DNA of 52,312 nucleotides from Strigomonas culicis (Eukaryota > Euglenozoa > Kinetoplastea > Trypanosomatida > Trypanosomatidae): contig AUXH01000058.1 in NCBI GenBank assembly GCA_000482145.1, forward strand, positions 1 through 52,312, written 5' to 3'. Both the position numbers and the translations under genes were made by a program. Positions 9,544 to 18,948 of the stretch are shown one piece after another. The notes under the pieces are model-generated. The model worked only from the letters and a program-made list of their open reading frames with translations. It was not told the DNA's origin and did no database searches. Each line of letters begins with the position of its first letter. Position 1 is the first letter of the stretch.

Positions 9544-10011
9544 CTAGAAGCGCGAGAAAAACAAGCGAGTGACGTCCTTTCCGTTGTCCATTGTCACCGC
9601 GGACGTGCTGCGCATGGCAAACCCTTCCTCTTCTAGTGCTTCCATAATAGCGAGAAACATCATGGAGCGACCCTTCTGGCAGCAATAGTGCTTCCCTAGC
9701 TCAATCTTCAAGCTTGTGTACTCCTCCAGATTCTGCACTCGATCTCGCACAATCAACGCCGCAGACACAGCGGTGGTCGCGTCCGTTTCCTTTTCCTGCT
9801 CCTTCTTCTCTCCTGTCTCCGCCTCTGGGTGTGCGCTACTGGCTGTTAGTAAAAACTTGGGTGGCTCCTGTCGACCATAGGTGAGCTGACTGGTCGTGGT
9901 GTGCTTGGGTAGTGCCCGCTGCAAGGCGTCAATGGTATCCTGACGCAAACTTGCGCCTTGAATGGAAATCGAGGGTGGATTAAAGAGGCACGTCACAATA
10001 ACATGCGGCAT
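9544..10011 (-). CDS. Unknown small protein, 155 residues
   Basis: No family recognised. It has a compact alpha/beta look: an N-terminal strand (HVIVTCLFNPPSISIQG), a helix (RQDTIDALQRAL), a disordered Glu/Lys-rich linker (about 60-80), then VSAALIVRDRVQNLEEYTSLKIELGKHYC and a final helix-strand unit (MMFLAIMEALEEEGFAMRSTSAVTMD) ending RLFFSRF. No signal peptide or membrane segment. The start at 10011 is the first ATG. Codon use is less GC3-biased than in the genes farther left. Confidence 0.72.
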   Translation of the reverse strand: MPHVIVTCLFNPPSISIQGASLRQDTIDALQRALPKHTTTSQLTYGRQEPPKFLLTASSAHPEAETGEKKEQEKETDATTAVSAALIVRDRVQNLEEYTSLKIELGKHYCCQKGRSMMFLAIMEALEEEGFAMRSTSAVTMDNGKDVTRLFFSRF

Positions 10012-10226
10012 TGTGATACCTACTGTAAACTAGAAAGAGTTAAGACACGAAGAAGTGAGAAAGGGAAGGAAATCACAGTAAACAGGACATTCAAGTAACA
10101 ATAAAAGAAGACAAATGGATATGCTTATTTTTGCTTTTTCTTTTTCTTCGTCTTCTTTTCCTTTTTATGTGTGTGTATGTGTCGAAAAACAGTAACAGTT
10201 AGTATTTTTTTCTTTAAAAAAAAAAG

Positions 10227-11963
10227 CTATTTCGTTTTTGAAATGCTAAGAACTCTAATTTTACTATCATGAGACACATTGGCCGATGGTGCCCCACCGC
10301 CAGTACTCCAGCTGACATTCTGCCGGCTTTGATCACTGACTCGTGATGTTTCCTTCATGATGGAAAGTACGCTTGCATCCGCCCCCTTCTGTTGGTTGTT
10401 AGTTGACAAGTTACCGAACGCAGGTGCGCCAGCGCCCAGCATCGCGACCGTGTCGGTCTTTTCATTACCAGCAGAAGGCACGTAGTTACAGTATGTACGA
10501 CTGAAGCTGTTATCGGAATTCAGTGGCCAGTTGCTGCTAGGTCTTTGAGGGGCCGGAGGACCAGTCGGACGGAGGTTATCGTGAGCTTCTACTCTATGGA
10601 TAACGTTGGTAGCACCGCCAGCGGAGCTGCCACGCACAGACGGGAAGTTGGTCTGGACCACCTCCCGGGTGAAGGGTGGGGGAACGTTCGCGTCAATGGT
10701 AGGCTGCGTGCGCGCGGACACAAGAGGGCGCTGATCCACCAGGTGAGGTGCCTCCACGGGCGTAGGTACACTCGGAAGACGAGGCGCCCGGTGCGTCTTG
10801 TTATTATCGATCAGAAAACGGTGCTCTGTGCGCAGGCGGAGCCCCATCAGCTGGAGGAGACGGTCCGCGCCTGCCTGCACTAGCTGCTTCCACACGGGCG
10901 GGCGCGGAGCCGCTATCAGCGCCTCCCCTTGCTGCGTGGGGAACTTGAGCTGGAGCACCTTGGGCGTCAAGTAGGACCCGCGGCGGCACGCATCCAGGTG
11001 CTTGTTCCAGTCCGCATGCCGGTGGGGGTTGCGACCGGGCTGCAGCGCCCCCTCCAACTCCACGCCGTTCGCGTTCGCCTTTTCGCCAGCGTCGACGTCG
11101 TTTCGTTTGGCCTCAAAAAACTGCTGGACGTAGTGAAACCCAGGGAGCACGGCGAGGCGGGAGCCGACCTTGGTCAGCTTCGCCACACGAAGCTTCTTCG
11201 CCTTCTGCTGCTTAGCGCCACGCAGTGCCGCCTTCCGCGTCTTATCGGCAGCCCTGAAACGTTCCTCACGAGTTTCTTCAACGCCTGTGTACCCCAAGGG
11301 CACTGTCACGCTCCACTCATCGATGACGTAGGCACAATTGGCGTCCACGGTCACCTTGATCGCCTTCCAATCCAAACCAAGCAACGAAATGGGCGAAAGA
11401 ACAAAAGACCACAGTCTTGCGTTTTGGGCAAACTGCTCATCGCTTGGAAACTCGGCATCTGGTGGCGTGGTCAATGTACGGAAATTTGCCATTGCAACCA
11501 CATCTGGAACTTTAAAGCGATCTGAGGGGACCACATAGATGCGGTTGCCGCTGGGCCCTACTTGTTCATCGAACAAACTAACTGCTTTTTGAGCACCTTC
11601 TGGTGATTGAAAAATACAGAGAAACGTTGGGTTATGGTACACGGGACGGTTGATGTTCATCGGCGGCCTGCATGGAAACCGTATGACACCATCTAGAGCG
11701 CCGCATTGGGCCCGCAGCGAGCGAATGAGGCTTTCTGTAGCATCAAAAATTCCTTCGCCATCGGGATCACCAGCATAAACAAATCCAATAAAAACTGTGC
11801 GACCGGGAAGTGTCTCTCTGAACTCCCGCTCCTCTACAGATAAGCGGAGTGCATTGCGGCTATCGTCTTCCGGCGCTGCCCTGTTAGATGGTACCTCGGG
11901 GATTGCTTTTGGCAAACCAAAGCCTGGAGAAAGAAAGCTGCTTTCTTGACTTGCATCCAACAT
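10227..11963 (-). CDS. Unknown protein with weak RRM-like stretch, 578 residues
   Basis: I start at ATG 11963 (MLDASQESS) because the open frame further upstream begins with a non-ATG and encodes an unlikely hydrophobic leader from spacer DNA. Residues about 50-160 contain RTVFIGFVYAG, a helix with LIRSLRAQCGALDGVIRFP, NPTFLCIFQSPEGAQKAV and SGNRIYVVPS. That order (strand-helix-strand, FLCIFQS as an RNP1-like strand) weakly resembles an RNA recognition motif. The middle is basic (KTRKAALRGAKQQKAKKLRVAKL) and could bind RNA. The C-terminal 180 residues are Ser/Pro/Asn-rich and probably disordered. RNA binding is inference only. Confidence 0.75.
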   Translation of the reverse strand: MLDASQESSFLSPGFGLPKAIPEVPSNRAAPEDDSRNALRLSVEEREFRETLPGRTVFIGFVYAGDPDGEGIFDATESLIRSLRAQCGALDGVIRFPCRPPMNINRPVYHNPTFLCIFQSPEGAQKAVSLFDEQVGPSGNRIYVVPSDRFKVPDVVAMANFRTLTTPPDAEFPSDEQFAQNARLWSFVLSPISLLGLDWKAIKVTVDANCAYVIDEWSVTVPLGYTGVEETREERFRAADKTRKAALRGAKQQKAKKLRVAKLTKVGSRLAVLPGFHYVQQFFEAKRNDVDAGEKANANGVELEGALQPGRNPHRHADWNKHLDACRRGSYLTPKVLQLKFPTQQGEALIAAPRPPVWKQLVQAGADRLLQLMGLRLRTEHRFLIDNNKTHRAPRLPSVPTPVEAPHLVDQRPLVSARTQPTIDANVPPPFTREVVQTNFPSVRGSSAGGATNVIHRVEAHDNLRPTGPPAPQRPSSNWPLNSDNSFSRTYCNYVPSAGNEKTDTVAMLGAGAPAFGNLSTNNQQKGADASVLSIMKETSRVSDQSRQNVSWSTGGGAPSANVSHDSKIRVLSISKTK

Positions 11964-12375
11964 GTTTCTCTCCGTGCACTGTATGTGTATACGGTACGTA
12001 TGTATGCACACTAGAAACACTAGAACAACTGAAGACAAAAGCAACAAGAGAGAAGAAGGATAAGCGAAATACAAGAAATAAAAGAAAAAGAACGAGCTTC
12101 TTCTTTAAAGAGGGAAAACAATCCCTCGACACACAGTGGACGTGAGTATTATGATTATAGTTAGTTGAGTAACAGATGGTACAAAAGAGAAAAGTAGATC
12201 TTATCACAAAGAAAAAACACTGAAATAATTAACCAGACAGAAAAGCAACAGTGTACGAAGAATATAAGAAAAAAAAAGGCAGTATACAGTATAATGGAAT
12301 CTAAGTATAAAAAGAGAAAAAAGAAGTTAAAATACAATGCAGAGTACACCGAGAGAGTAAAATAATATGCAGTAA
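11964..12375. other. Intergenic spacer
   Basis: AT-rich with plus-strand purine-rich runs (polypyrimidine in the transcribed sense), especially around 12050-12120 and 12185-12330. No gene is seen. Confidence 0.5.
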
Positions 12376-15300
12376 CTAATTAAAAGAATTTGAATTAAGT
12401 GAATCCGAATTAAGATCAGAATTCTTCTTCCCCATTTCTGCATCCGCTGCCTTCCATTTTGCCTCAACAGTTACCATCCATCGGTTAAGGGCAGAATTCT
12501 GAGGCTGGAGCATCTCGTGATTTAACAACTGCGTTGCTGTCAGCCGCTCCTTCGGATTGCGCTGCAGGCACGACGATAAAAAGTTCTTCACTTGTGAAAC
12601 ATCGCAATTAAATTCAAGCGGGGCATCACTTCCCATTTTTCGATAGAAGTCACACATTTCTGCCAAACTCAGAGAGCGCTGAGGAAGATCAACATACAGA
12701 ATGTCGGCCGCGATACAACCAATAGACCATACATCACATGCTTTCCCATAAGGGTCACCGACCAAAATCTCGGGAGCCATGTATGCGAGTGTGCCCTTGA
12801 CAAGATTTAAATCTTCGCGCTTCTTGTGTACCGCAGTACCAAAGTCAGTTAATTTGGCATGGCCATCACGGAAAAGCACATTATCGGGCTTCAAGTCACG
12901 ATGCACGATGCGCTTCTTGTGTAGGTATGCAACAGCGTTCACAATATCTGCAAGGATTCGTCGGACTTCTTCTGCATCACGCAGCTCTCGCTTGTTGATC
13001 ATGGTGCTCAAAGACCCACCTTTACAAAGCTCCATGAAAATAGAGATGCAATTGTCATCTCGTTCGCAAAACATGTATTGAACGATGTTTGGATGCGATA
13101 ATGAGCTCATGATTTCAACTTCCTGAGCAATTTCACGAAGCTGGCTACTTGGGCCGTTGAACGCACCGTCTCTGTCGTCATCTGTTTCCTTCAAGTAAAT
13201 ACGCTTCACTGCACACTTGGCCTTTGACTCAATTATTTCGGCTTCAAACACATTGCCGAATGCGCCGGCTCCTAGGCGCCTACCAAGTCGGTATGGTGGG
13301 ACTCGGAAAGGTTTGGGGGGCTCTGCAGTGGGCTGCTCCTGCTCTTCTATACCGATGCCACTGAGCAAAAGAGTATCAACATCCTTTTCCAAGAGCGGCA
13401 GTGGCATTCGCGCTGAGAGAGGTACTTCCGTGTTGAAATCACCGACATTCGCTGAGAAAAAGTACAGTGGTCGCTTTCCCTTCAACCAAACAAGCGCTTG
13501 CTCAAACTGCACACCGGTTACGTCAGGTGCATGGAGAAGAATCACTTTAAAGCGCTCAGATCCATGGTAGTATGCAGAATCCAACGATTTCAAGTCCGCA
13601 CGAAAGACGAGAAACTTACGCTCCCATAGAGTTTTCGCCACCTTATCCATAGCGTCATCACTTGTGCAATATACAAGTGCTGTAATAGTGATATTATCTT
13701 TGATTTCCCTGACAATATTATCTGTCTCGACATCCACATTGTCTTTTCCCAGGCGCTTCATTAACTGCTGTTGATGCAGTTTCATATTGAGTTGGTGTTG
13801 TTGATACACCAAATCTGTCAAGAGTAGTGTGTTTTCACGATCCTGTTCAATCTGATGCTGCTTTACAGGTTTGGTAGGTTGAAGTGACTTGCTGGACATG
13901 GACAAGAAGCGGTCATTGTTTTCACCATCCGTCGGCTTTGTAGAATTCTTATTCTCAGGAGCGCTTGGAGTTAACTCATTCTGAGAAGAATTTTCATACC
14001 AAGATGTGGTTGCTACGAATGATCCACCTGAGATGTCGTCACGTATGTTTTCCTTTGTCATTGTCAGAGCTTCACGCCTCAAAAAAGTTTCTGCGGCATC
14101 TGCGTAGCTATTGTGATGTAGTATTAAGAGTGCTAAGAAATAACAAAAGAAAATTAGCACACCGAGGAAAACTGATATTGCTGCAGACGCCGCAGCAGAC
14201 TTTCTACCAAACACGTTCAAAAAAATGATGCAGATGATACACACCACAATAGAAGTAGTAAAAAAAGCGATGGGAACAATTGTGTGTTCATAGCTACCCA
14301 GATATTGCCGCAGTCGATAAAGTGGAGTGAAGGAAATCTGACCTACCTCGTCTAAGGAAACAGCCTGCAACATATTCATCGAAGCCGTTTGAAAGTTTTC
14401 AGAGTCAGGTCCATCCCTTTTCCAGGAAGTCGTAACATCTCCAACCAGACTTCGTAACTTGGGATTGGTCCACTTAGTAAAAAGAAGGTTGAGGAGAAGA
14501 CTGTCCACCTCTAATACCGCAAAGGCGACGCAGCTTTGCACGTTGTAAAGTATGGTTTCATCATCTGTAGTCCATTCTGACATGAGGGAGAGATTGTCAA
14601 GGTCTTTCTTTTCTTGCTTCGATTCATAGTTCTCTAGCATTTTGCGGCGCTGCTGAAGTTCGTGTAACTCAAGCAAATTTGCTGAAAGGTAAAAAATAAT
14701 CGAGTTTTGCAGCCACTCCTGGGGACTCTGCTCTACTGCATCTTCCTCTTTGGGAAACTGCATGCGGAAGGCAGAAAAAGCAGTACTCTTCACGCGAGAA
14801 GTAGAGTTATTATTAGGCATGGCACGCCTGGAAAGAGGATTTCCCGTAAGGGCTTGTTCCGTCATATTCCCTGCCGTTACATTCAGCGGGACAGGAGCAT
14901 TTTGACTTAGCGGCGGCGGAATATCAGCTGAATCACTTCTACTAGTAATGTTCTTGACGGTTAATGGCGAAGAGTATCTGCGTGGAGGCGCTTTTGTAGG
15001 TGAGAGTACCTTCTTTTTTTCATCCGCGCCGTCAGCCTTAAGCTTTTTGCTCTCACCAGGGCGTGGAGGGAGAGGTGGGAAGGGAGATGGATCTTGAAGT
15101 GTATGGGAAAATGCGGCGAATGCACTTTTTGCTCTTGGTTTACTCGCAACAATCACCTTTGGCATTGGACCAACAGAGTCTTTCGATTCAGTAGTGTTTA
15201 GCTGAAGCGACGATGGAACTCCACTTCCGTGTCCTTGTATTTCACTTAGTCGTGCTTGACTTACTTTACTATCTGCATTAACACTAAGCAACACGTCCCC

Positions 15301-15450
15301 TCCATCTCCGGCATTAGCATTAATTTGTGCTATTACGCTACCATTGGTGCTATCATTATCCAGCAACGGAACTGGGGCTGTCCTTCGTCTATGGGGGTCG
15401 AAACGAAGTTTTGAGGATTTAGACTCATTCACATCAACAACACTGCTCAT
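12376..15450 (-). CDS. Membrane-anchored MAP3K (STE11)-like protein kinase with receiver-like domain, 1024 residues
   Basis: A Ser/Thr kinase, first gene of the left polycistron. Residues 1-240 are disordered, with Pro-rich patches. Two membrane segments sit at about 390-414 and 420-446. A linker (about 450-585, Gln-rich near 530-560) leads to a receiver-like fold at about 588-696, then the kinase domain at 720-981. Kinase landmarks are intact: glycine loop G727-x-G729-x-F-G732, Lys749, Glu777, HRD 850-852 with Lys854 and Asn857, DFG 869-871, and MAPE ending at Glu894. GTLAYMAPE and HPNIVQY fit the MAP3K/STE11 group. The receiver-like part lacks the phospho-Asp (ILLHAPDV) and the final Lys (MPLPL). 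Codon use is far more AT-rich than in genes nearer the left edge. The start is the first ATG after the strand-switch region. Confidence 0.9.
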   Translation of the reverse strand: MSSVVDVNESKSSKLRFDPHRRRTAPVPLLDNDSTNGSVIAQINANAGDGGDVLLSVNADSKVSQARLSEIQGHGSGVPSSLQLNTTESKDSVGPMPKVIVASKPRAKSAFAAFSHTLQDPSPFPPLPPRPGESKKLKADGADEKKKVLSPTKAPPRRYSSPLTVKNITSRSDSADIPPPLSQNAPVPLNVTAGNMTEQALTGNPLSRRAMPNNNSTSRVKSTAFSAFRMQFPKEEDAVEQSPQEWLQNSIIFYLSANLLELHELQQRRKMLENYESKQEKKDLDNLSLMSEWTTDDETILYNVQSCVAFAVLEVDSLLLNLLFTKWTNPKLRSLVGDVTTSWKRDGPDSENFQTASMNMLQAVSLDEVGQISFTPLYRLRQYLGSYEHTIVPIAFFTTSIVVCIICIIFLNVFGRKSAAASAAISVFLGVLIFFCYFLALLILHHNSYADAAETFLRREALTMTKENIRDDISGGSFVATTSWYENSSQNELTPSAPENKNSTKPTDGENNDRFLSMSSKSLQPTKPVKQHQIEQDRENTLLLTDLVYQQHQLNMKLHQQQLMKRLGKDNVDVETDNIVREIKDNITITALVYCTSDDAMDKVAKTLWERKFLVFRADLKSLDSAYYHGSERFKVILLHAPDVTGVQFEQALVWLKGKRPLYFFSANVGDFNTEVPLSARMPLPLLEKDVDTLLLSGIGIEEQEQPTAEPPKPFRVPPYRLGRRLGAGAFGNVFEAEIIESKAKCAVKRIYLKETDDDRDGAFNGPSSQLREIAQEVEIMSSLSHPNIVQYMFCERDDNCISIFMELCKGGSLSTMINKRELRDAEEVRRILADIVNAVAYLHKKRIVHRDLKPDNVLFRDGHAKLTDFGTAVHKKREDLNLVKGTLAYMAPEILVGDPYGKACDVWSIGCIAADILYVDLPQRSLSLAEMCDFYRKMGSDAPLEFNCDVSQVKNFLSSCLQRNPKERLTATQLLNHEMLQPQNSALNRWMVTVEAKWKAADAEMGKKNSDLNSDSLNSNSFN

Positions 15451-16077
15451 TATTGAAGTATAATATGTATGTAGTCAAATTGAGAACACAGCAATACCAG
15501 CAGTCTTCTTTTCTTTTTTGTTGTTGTTGTTGATAAAAAAGAAATAAGAAGAAAAGGCAAAAAAAAAAGTGATGTTATATATTGAACGACGAAAAAGACA
15601 ATCAAAGCTATAAAAGGGAAAAAAAAAATGTACTGAGCCTTGTATAGCAGTCTCAGTTTTTCTTTCTGTAGATTAACTTCAAATCGATAAGACTGAGATA
15701 GTAGAAGAACAAAGCACCAAATAGTCACGTGAATCGTACAAATATAAAGTTAAGATAATCAGTATCATTCGGCACATCGCTATGAAAGAGATATACAAAC
15801 GCCGCCACCGCAAGTTATTTAAACACATACATACAAACACCAAACACACACCCAACGTGAAAGCAAAAACGACCAACCGCAACACAACGACCCTGCAGAC
15901 AGCAACGCAATAAAAAAAGCAAGCTAACCTAAAAAACGGAGGCCACCATGCACACACCCCATGGTGAATTCACTCAATGGTAAACAGCCGCTCGAAAAGA
16001 AGCCCCAGCCACCGCAAACCGGACGCGGACCATCCCCGGGCCCCAAAAGGAAAAACCAGACGACAACACGGGGCGGC

Positions 16078-16094
16078 TGGGGGGTATCCCCCCA
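16078..16094. repeat. GC-rich hairpin
   Basis: Seven-base arms TGGGGGG and CCCCCCA around TAT, within the left GT-rich arm. A second GC hairpin follows at about 16124-16155, with G5/C5 and outer GGGGC/GCCCC pairs. Confidence 0.7.
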
Positions 16095-17121
16095 CCCAAA
16101 AATATCCAAGCCACCCAACGGGGGCCGGGGGCTGGAACCCCCAGCGCCCCTCACAGCCAGCGCGGGCCGCCACAAACATAAGACCGGGCACGCCCGCGAG
16201 AGTGTGAAAGCCAGGAGGCGGGTCTGAAAACCGCGCGGGCCCGGCGGTCGGCCCAAGGAGGCCCAAAACCCTCGGCACAACACCCCGACTTTCAAAGGGT
16301 GGAAAAAAAAACAGGACGAAGCCGCTTTTCCCCACCATTGGCTTTCATCACCGCGGGCCCTCCCCCACGCCAGGGCCCGAGCGACCCCGGCCGCGGCATT
16401 ACCCCTCCCCCCACCCCGTCAAAAGAAACAAAAGCGACCACCAGAGGAGGCCCAAGCGTTTGGGCAAGTATTCCCCCCCCCGCTCGGCGCGGGGAGTCTG
16501 CAAGGCGGAAAAAAAAAAAACTCGGCCACGGAGCCCCCCACGTTGACAAAATGCAAGCCCGTTTCCAACAGCCCGTTTCTGAGGGTGGGGACGGGGGGCC
16601 GCCCCTGAGCCCTCAACCAACCGGGACGGCGCCGCGGGCCCGCGCCCGGTCACCGAAGAGGAAAACCCGCCGAGCACCCTCGGTCGCTGGAGAGGAAAAG
16701 AAGAGCCCCCATCCTTTGAGGGAGAACTAGAAAACGAGTAAAGCACTAACAAAAAGATAAGAAAAAAGAAAAGGTGGGCAGAGTGGTGGGGGCGGGGGAG
16801 ACAAAGCAGAAAGCGAAAAACAAAACAACACCACGGGGCCCCTCTTCTTGAAAAAAAATGTCGTAACGCCAAGCGTGGCGGGGGCCCGCCGCATTCCCCA
16901 GCCCCAGGGAACCATAGCGCACATAGACCCCGCCCCGTTCACACAACCACCGCGGATGAAGAACCCACACTCTTTATCAATTGGGAGCAGGGGGGCGCTT
17001 TTCTGACAAATGATAAGTCCGTGCGCACCAGGACAGGCGCCCCCGCCCACCAAAGTTTTACGATTCACCAAAACAAACCGATCAACCAAGGCAAACATGA
17101 GCACATCAAAAGGACTTGAAA

Positions 17122-17138
17122 GGCAATGATTCATTGCC
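17122..17138. repeat. 17-base inverted repeat with one central base
   Basis: GGCAATGA, T, TCATTGCC: eight-base arms matching perfectly around one central base. Third palindromic element within about 400 bases of the strand-switch region. Confidence 0.88.
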
Positions 17139-17337
17139 CATTAAAAGAATGCGGTGCCCACCCGGCCCCCGCCCCCTAACAATCCGAACAAACCAAGCAC
17201 CCAACACGACACTTACATTGCACATATTCTGCAGTCGCTTATGGTAGAAAAATGAGTAGACACCAGGTGCCGCCCGCACCCAACCGCGCACCAAATGCCT
17301 GGCCGGGCTTTTTAACACACTTTTTGTCACCGAGGCA

Positions 17338-17351
17338 GTTTTGGCCAAAAC
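17338..17351. repeat. Perfect 14-base palindrome
   Basis: GTTTTGGCCAAAAC equals its own reverse complement. It lies 150 bases left of the pivot palindrome inside the strand-switch region. Confidence 0.9.
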
Positions 17352-17503
17352 GTGCTGTTTGTCTCCCGCGTGTGTGTGTTGCGCTTCCCGGTGGCTGGAT
17401 TTGAAAGGGCGCCGGTCCGCCGAGGGCGGAAAGGCTCGGGCAATCATAAATAACCCCCCCCCCAACCCTCACACACACACAAACGCCAAGTTTGGAGGTT
17501 TGT

Positions 17504-17529
17504 GGGAAGCAATTGATCAATTGTTTCCC
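17504..17529. repeat. Near-perfect 26-base palindrome at the skew pivot
   Basis: The arms are GGGAAGCAATTGA and TCAATTGTTTCCC; 12 of 13 pairs match (the mismatch is 17509/17524). The inner 14 bases, CAATTGATCAATTG at 17510-17523, are a perfect palindrome. Weaker pairing extends to about 17490-17545 with small bulges. It lies where the strand composition reverses. Confidence 0.9.
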
Positions 17530-17549
17530 GCCACAATCCAACAAATACT

Positions 17550-18640
17550 GTAATAAAAGGCGGCTTGTTGGTTTTCATGGCGGGGTGGCTTCTGTGCTTT
17601 TGCAAAAAAAGGCCTCGCGGTTGCGGAATTGGCGCCCCGGGCGCCGGCGGGCGGGGGTCGCGGGGCGCTCGTGGGGATATTTATGGCCGAAAAGAAGCGT
17701 GTTTTGTTTTTGGTGCAGTTTTTTTTTTGGCTTCTGTGTGGGCTCCGTGGGATGAGCCCGGTTGTTTCGCCCTGGCGTTGGGGCGGGCGTGGCTCCCCCA
17801 AATAAGTTTTTAGAAGGGCATCGGCTGATTTTGGCGGCGCTTCTGAGGAGGCCCTTTTCTTTTTGTTTGCCTCAGCGGCGTTTCTTTTTTCGTGGTGCGA
17901 TTGTTGCCTTCGTTTTAAACACGGTTGCCGGGGCTTCGTTTTTTTCTTTCTCTTTTGGCGCTGCCCCGGGGGGGGGGGGGCGCTTGCAAACGCCAAAGGC
18001 TCGCGACCTCGTTATTGGGGCTATCTGTGTTCCGCCGCCGCTGCTTTGGTGCCTTAGGGCACGGTGGGTGGAGCCGCCGGGAGCTGCGTATTACGAGAGA
18101 GGGGGGGGGGGGCCTTCCTTTTTTTTTTATAGGGGGCTTGGCGTCGGCCAAAGCGTCGCTCAATGCTTTGTGTTGTTTCTTCTGGGTCGGGTCCTTTTTC
18201 CCTTTTCTTTGGGGGTGTTGTTTTTTCTTTTGGTGATGTTATTTCCCTTTCTCTTGGGCGGGGCCGCCGGGTCTCGGCTTCTTTCGTTTTCTTGCGGCGG
18301 CGGGGCGGCCGGGCGGTGTCGCGCTTTTCACAGGGGCGGCGTTTACGCGTGTGTTTGTATGTTTGTGTGCGCATGCGGGCGTTGAATCGTCTTGTTTGGG
18401 GTGTTTCGTTGCGCTTGGGGGGGGGCTCGGCGGGGCCGGGCGTTGGGCGGCGGGTCCGCGGGGAAAGGGCCCGGGACCCCCCCCGGCCCGGGGGCCCATC
18501 CTTTAGTTTTGAGTTTCGAAAAAAAAAGAAACGCGGGCGCCTTTTTAGAGGTGGTTTTGGCCTTCGGCCACCGTCCTCCTCGCGGCCCCGGGGGCCGAGC
18601 CCGTTGCGTGGCTCGTTGTTGCTGTGTATTTCTTCCACTT
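17550..18640 (+). promoter_or_regulatory. Right GT-rich arm (GT-rich on the plus strand)
   Basis: Mirror image in composition of the left arm: G and T dominate the plus strand. It contains G-runs of 13 (17968-17980) and 12 (18101-18112) and many GTTTT/TTTTGG words. I see no sequence-level inverted duplication of the left arm beyond the pivot palindrome. Confidence 0.65.
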
Positions 18641-18914
18641 TATGTAAGGAATGCGTTGCTGTTTTTTTTGGGTGCCGGTTGTGGTTTTACTTTTCTTTGT
18701 TAATGTTGGCATTGCTGATGTTGTTGCTTCAATTATTTGGATGTTGCTGGAAAATGATACTTGTTCTCTTTTTACTTACTGTTTCTTTTTAAAATGTTGT
18801 GCTTGTCATTTGTTTTTGTGCGCATGGAGAATGATTCACTCAGTGTTTTGTATCATTAGCTGCCTTGCTGTATGTATGCTCTTTTCTTTCTTCCTTTTCC
18901 ATGCCTTTTCATCT

Positions 18915-18916
18915 AG
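18915..18916 (+). promoter_or_regulatory. Candidate spliced-leader acceptor for the giant ASH gene
   Basis: AG in ATCTAG follows the pyrimidine-rich stretch at about 18884-18910. It would leave a 32-base 5' UTR before ATG 18949. Confidence 0.45.
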
Positions 18917-18948
18917 TTTCAATCCAAAAAGAGGAATAGTAATCTTGA

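Larger units (their letters stand above)
15790..17480 (-). promoter_or_regulatory. Left GT-rich arm (GT-rich on the minus strand)
   Basis: The plus strand is dominated by A and C, for example CACACACCC-type stretches near 15840-15960 and a C-run at 17454-17463. It reads as G+T-rich in the direction of the left gene cluster. It holds GC hairpins such as 16078-16094. No protein-like frame is evident. Confidence 0.65.
15451..18948. promoter_or_regulatory. Divergent strand-switch region, probable bidirectional transcription start
   Basis: About 3.5 kb separates the minus-strand and plus-strand gene runs. The flanks (15451-15780 and 18640-18948) are ordinary AT-rich spacer. The core is unlike anything else in the window: GC-rich, with G/C homopolymers and strong strand asymmetry. 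From about 15790 to 17480 the plus strand is A+C-rich, so the leftward transcript is G+T-rich. From about 17550 to 18640 the plus strand is G+T-rich. Each outgoing strand is therefore GT-rich. In Trypanosoma brucei, GT-rich DNA at divergent switch regions drives RNA polymerase II initiation and H2A.Z deposition, so I infer the same role. Open frames inside are overlapping and low complexity and look like by-products of A-poor strands. Confidence 0.75.

Noticed and set aside
16110..16160. T-arm-like hairpin with GGTTCCAGCC on the minus strand, considered as a tRNA B box
   Set aside because: The conserved purine of the B box is missing, the stem does not fit a seven-base T-loop, and no acceptor or anticodon arm is found upstream.
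18101..18130. Possible telomere- or transposon-like repeat
   Set aside because: Only simple G- and T-runs; no TTAGGG units, target-site duplications or reverse-transcriptase frames are visible.
15960..18792. Many open frames of 60-209 codons inside the strand-switch region, on both strands
   Set aside because: They overlap heavily, are low complexity (Gly/Phe/Arg or Pro/Lys runs), lack family features, and are explained by A-poor GT-rich strands that rarely form stop codons.
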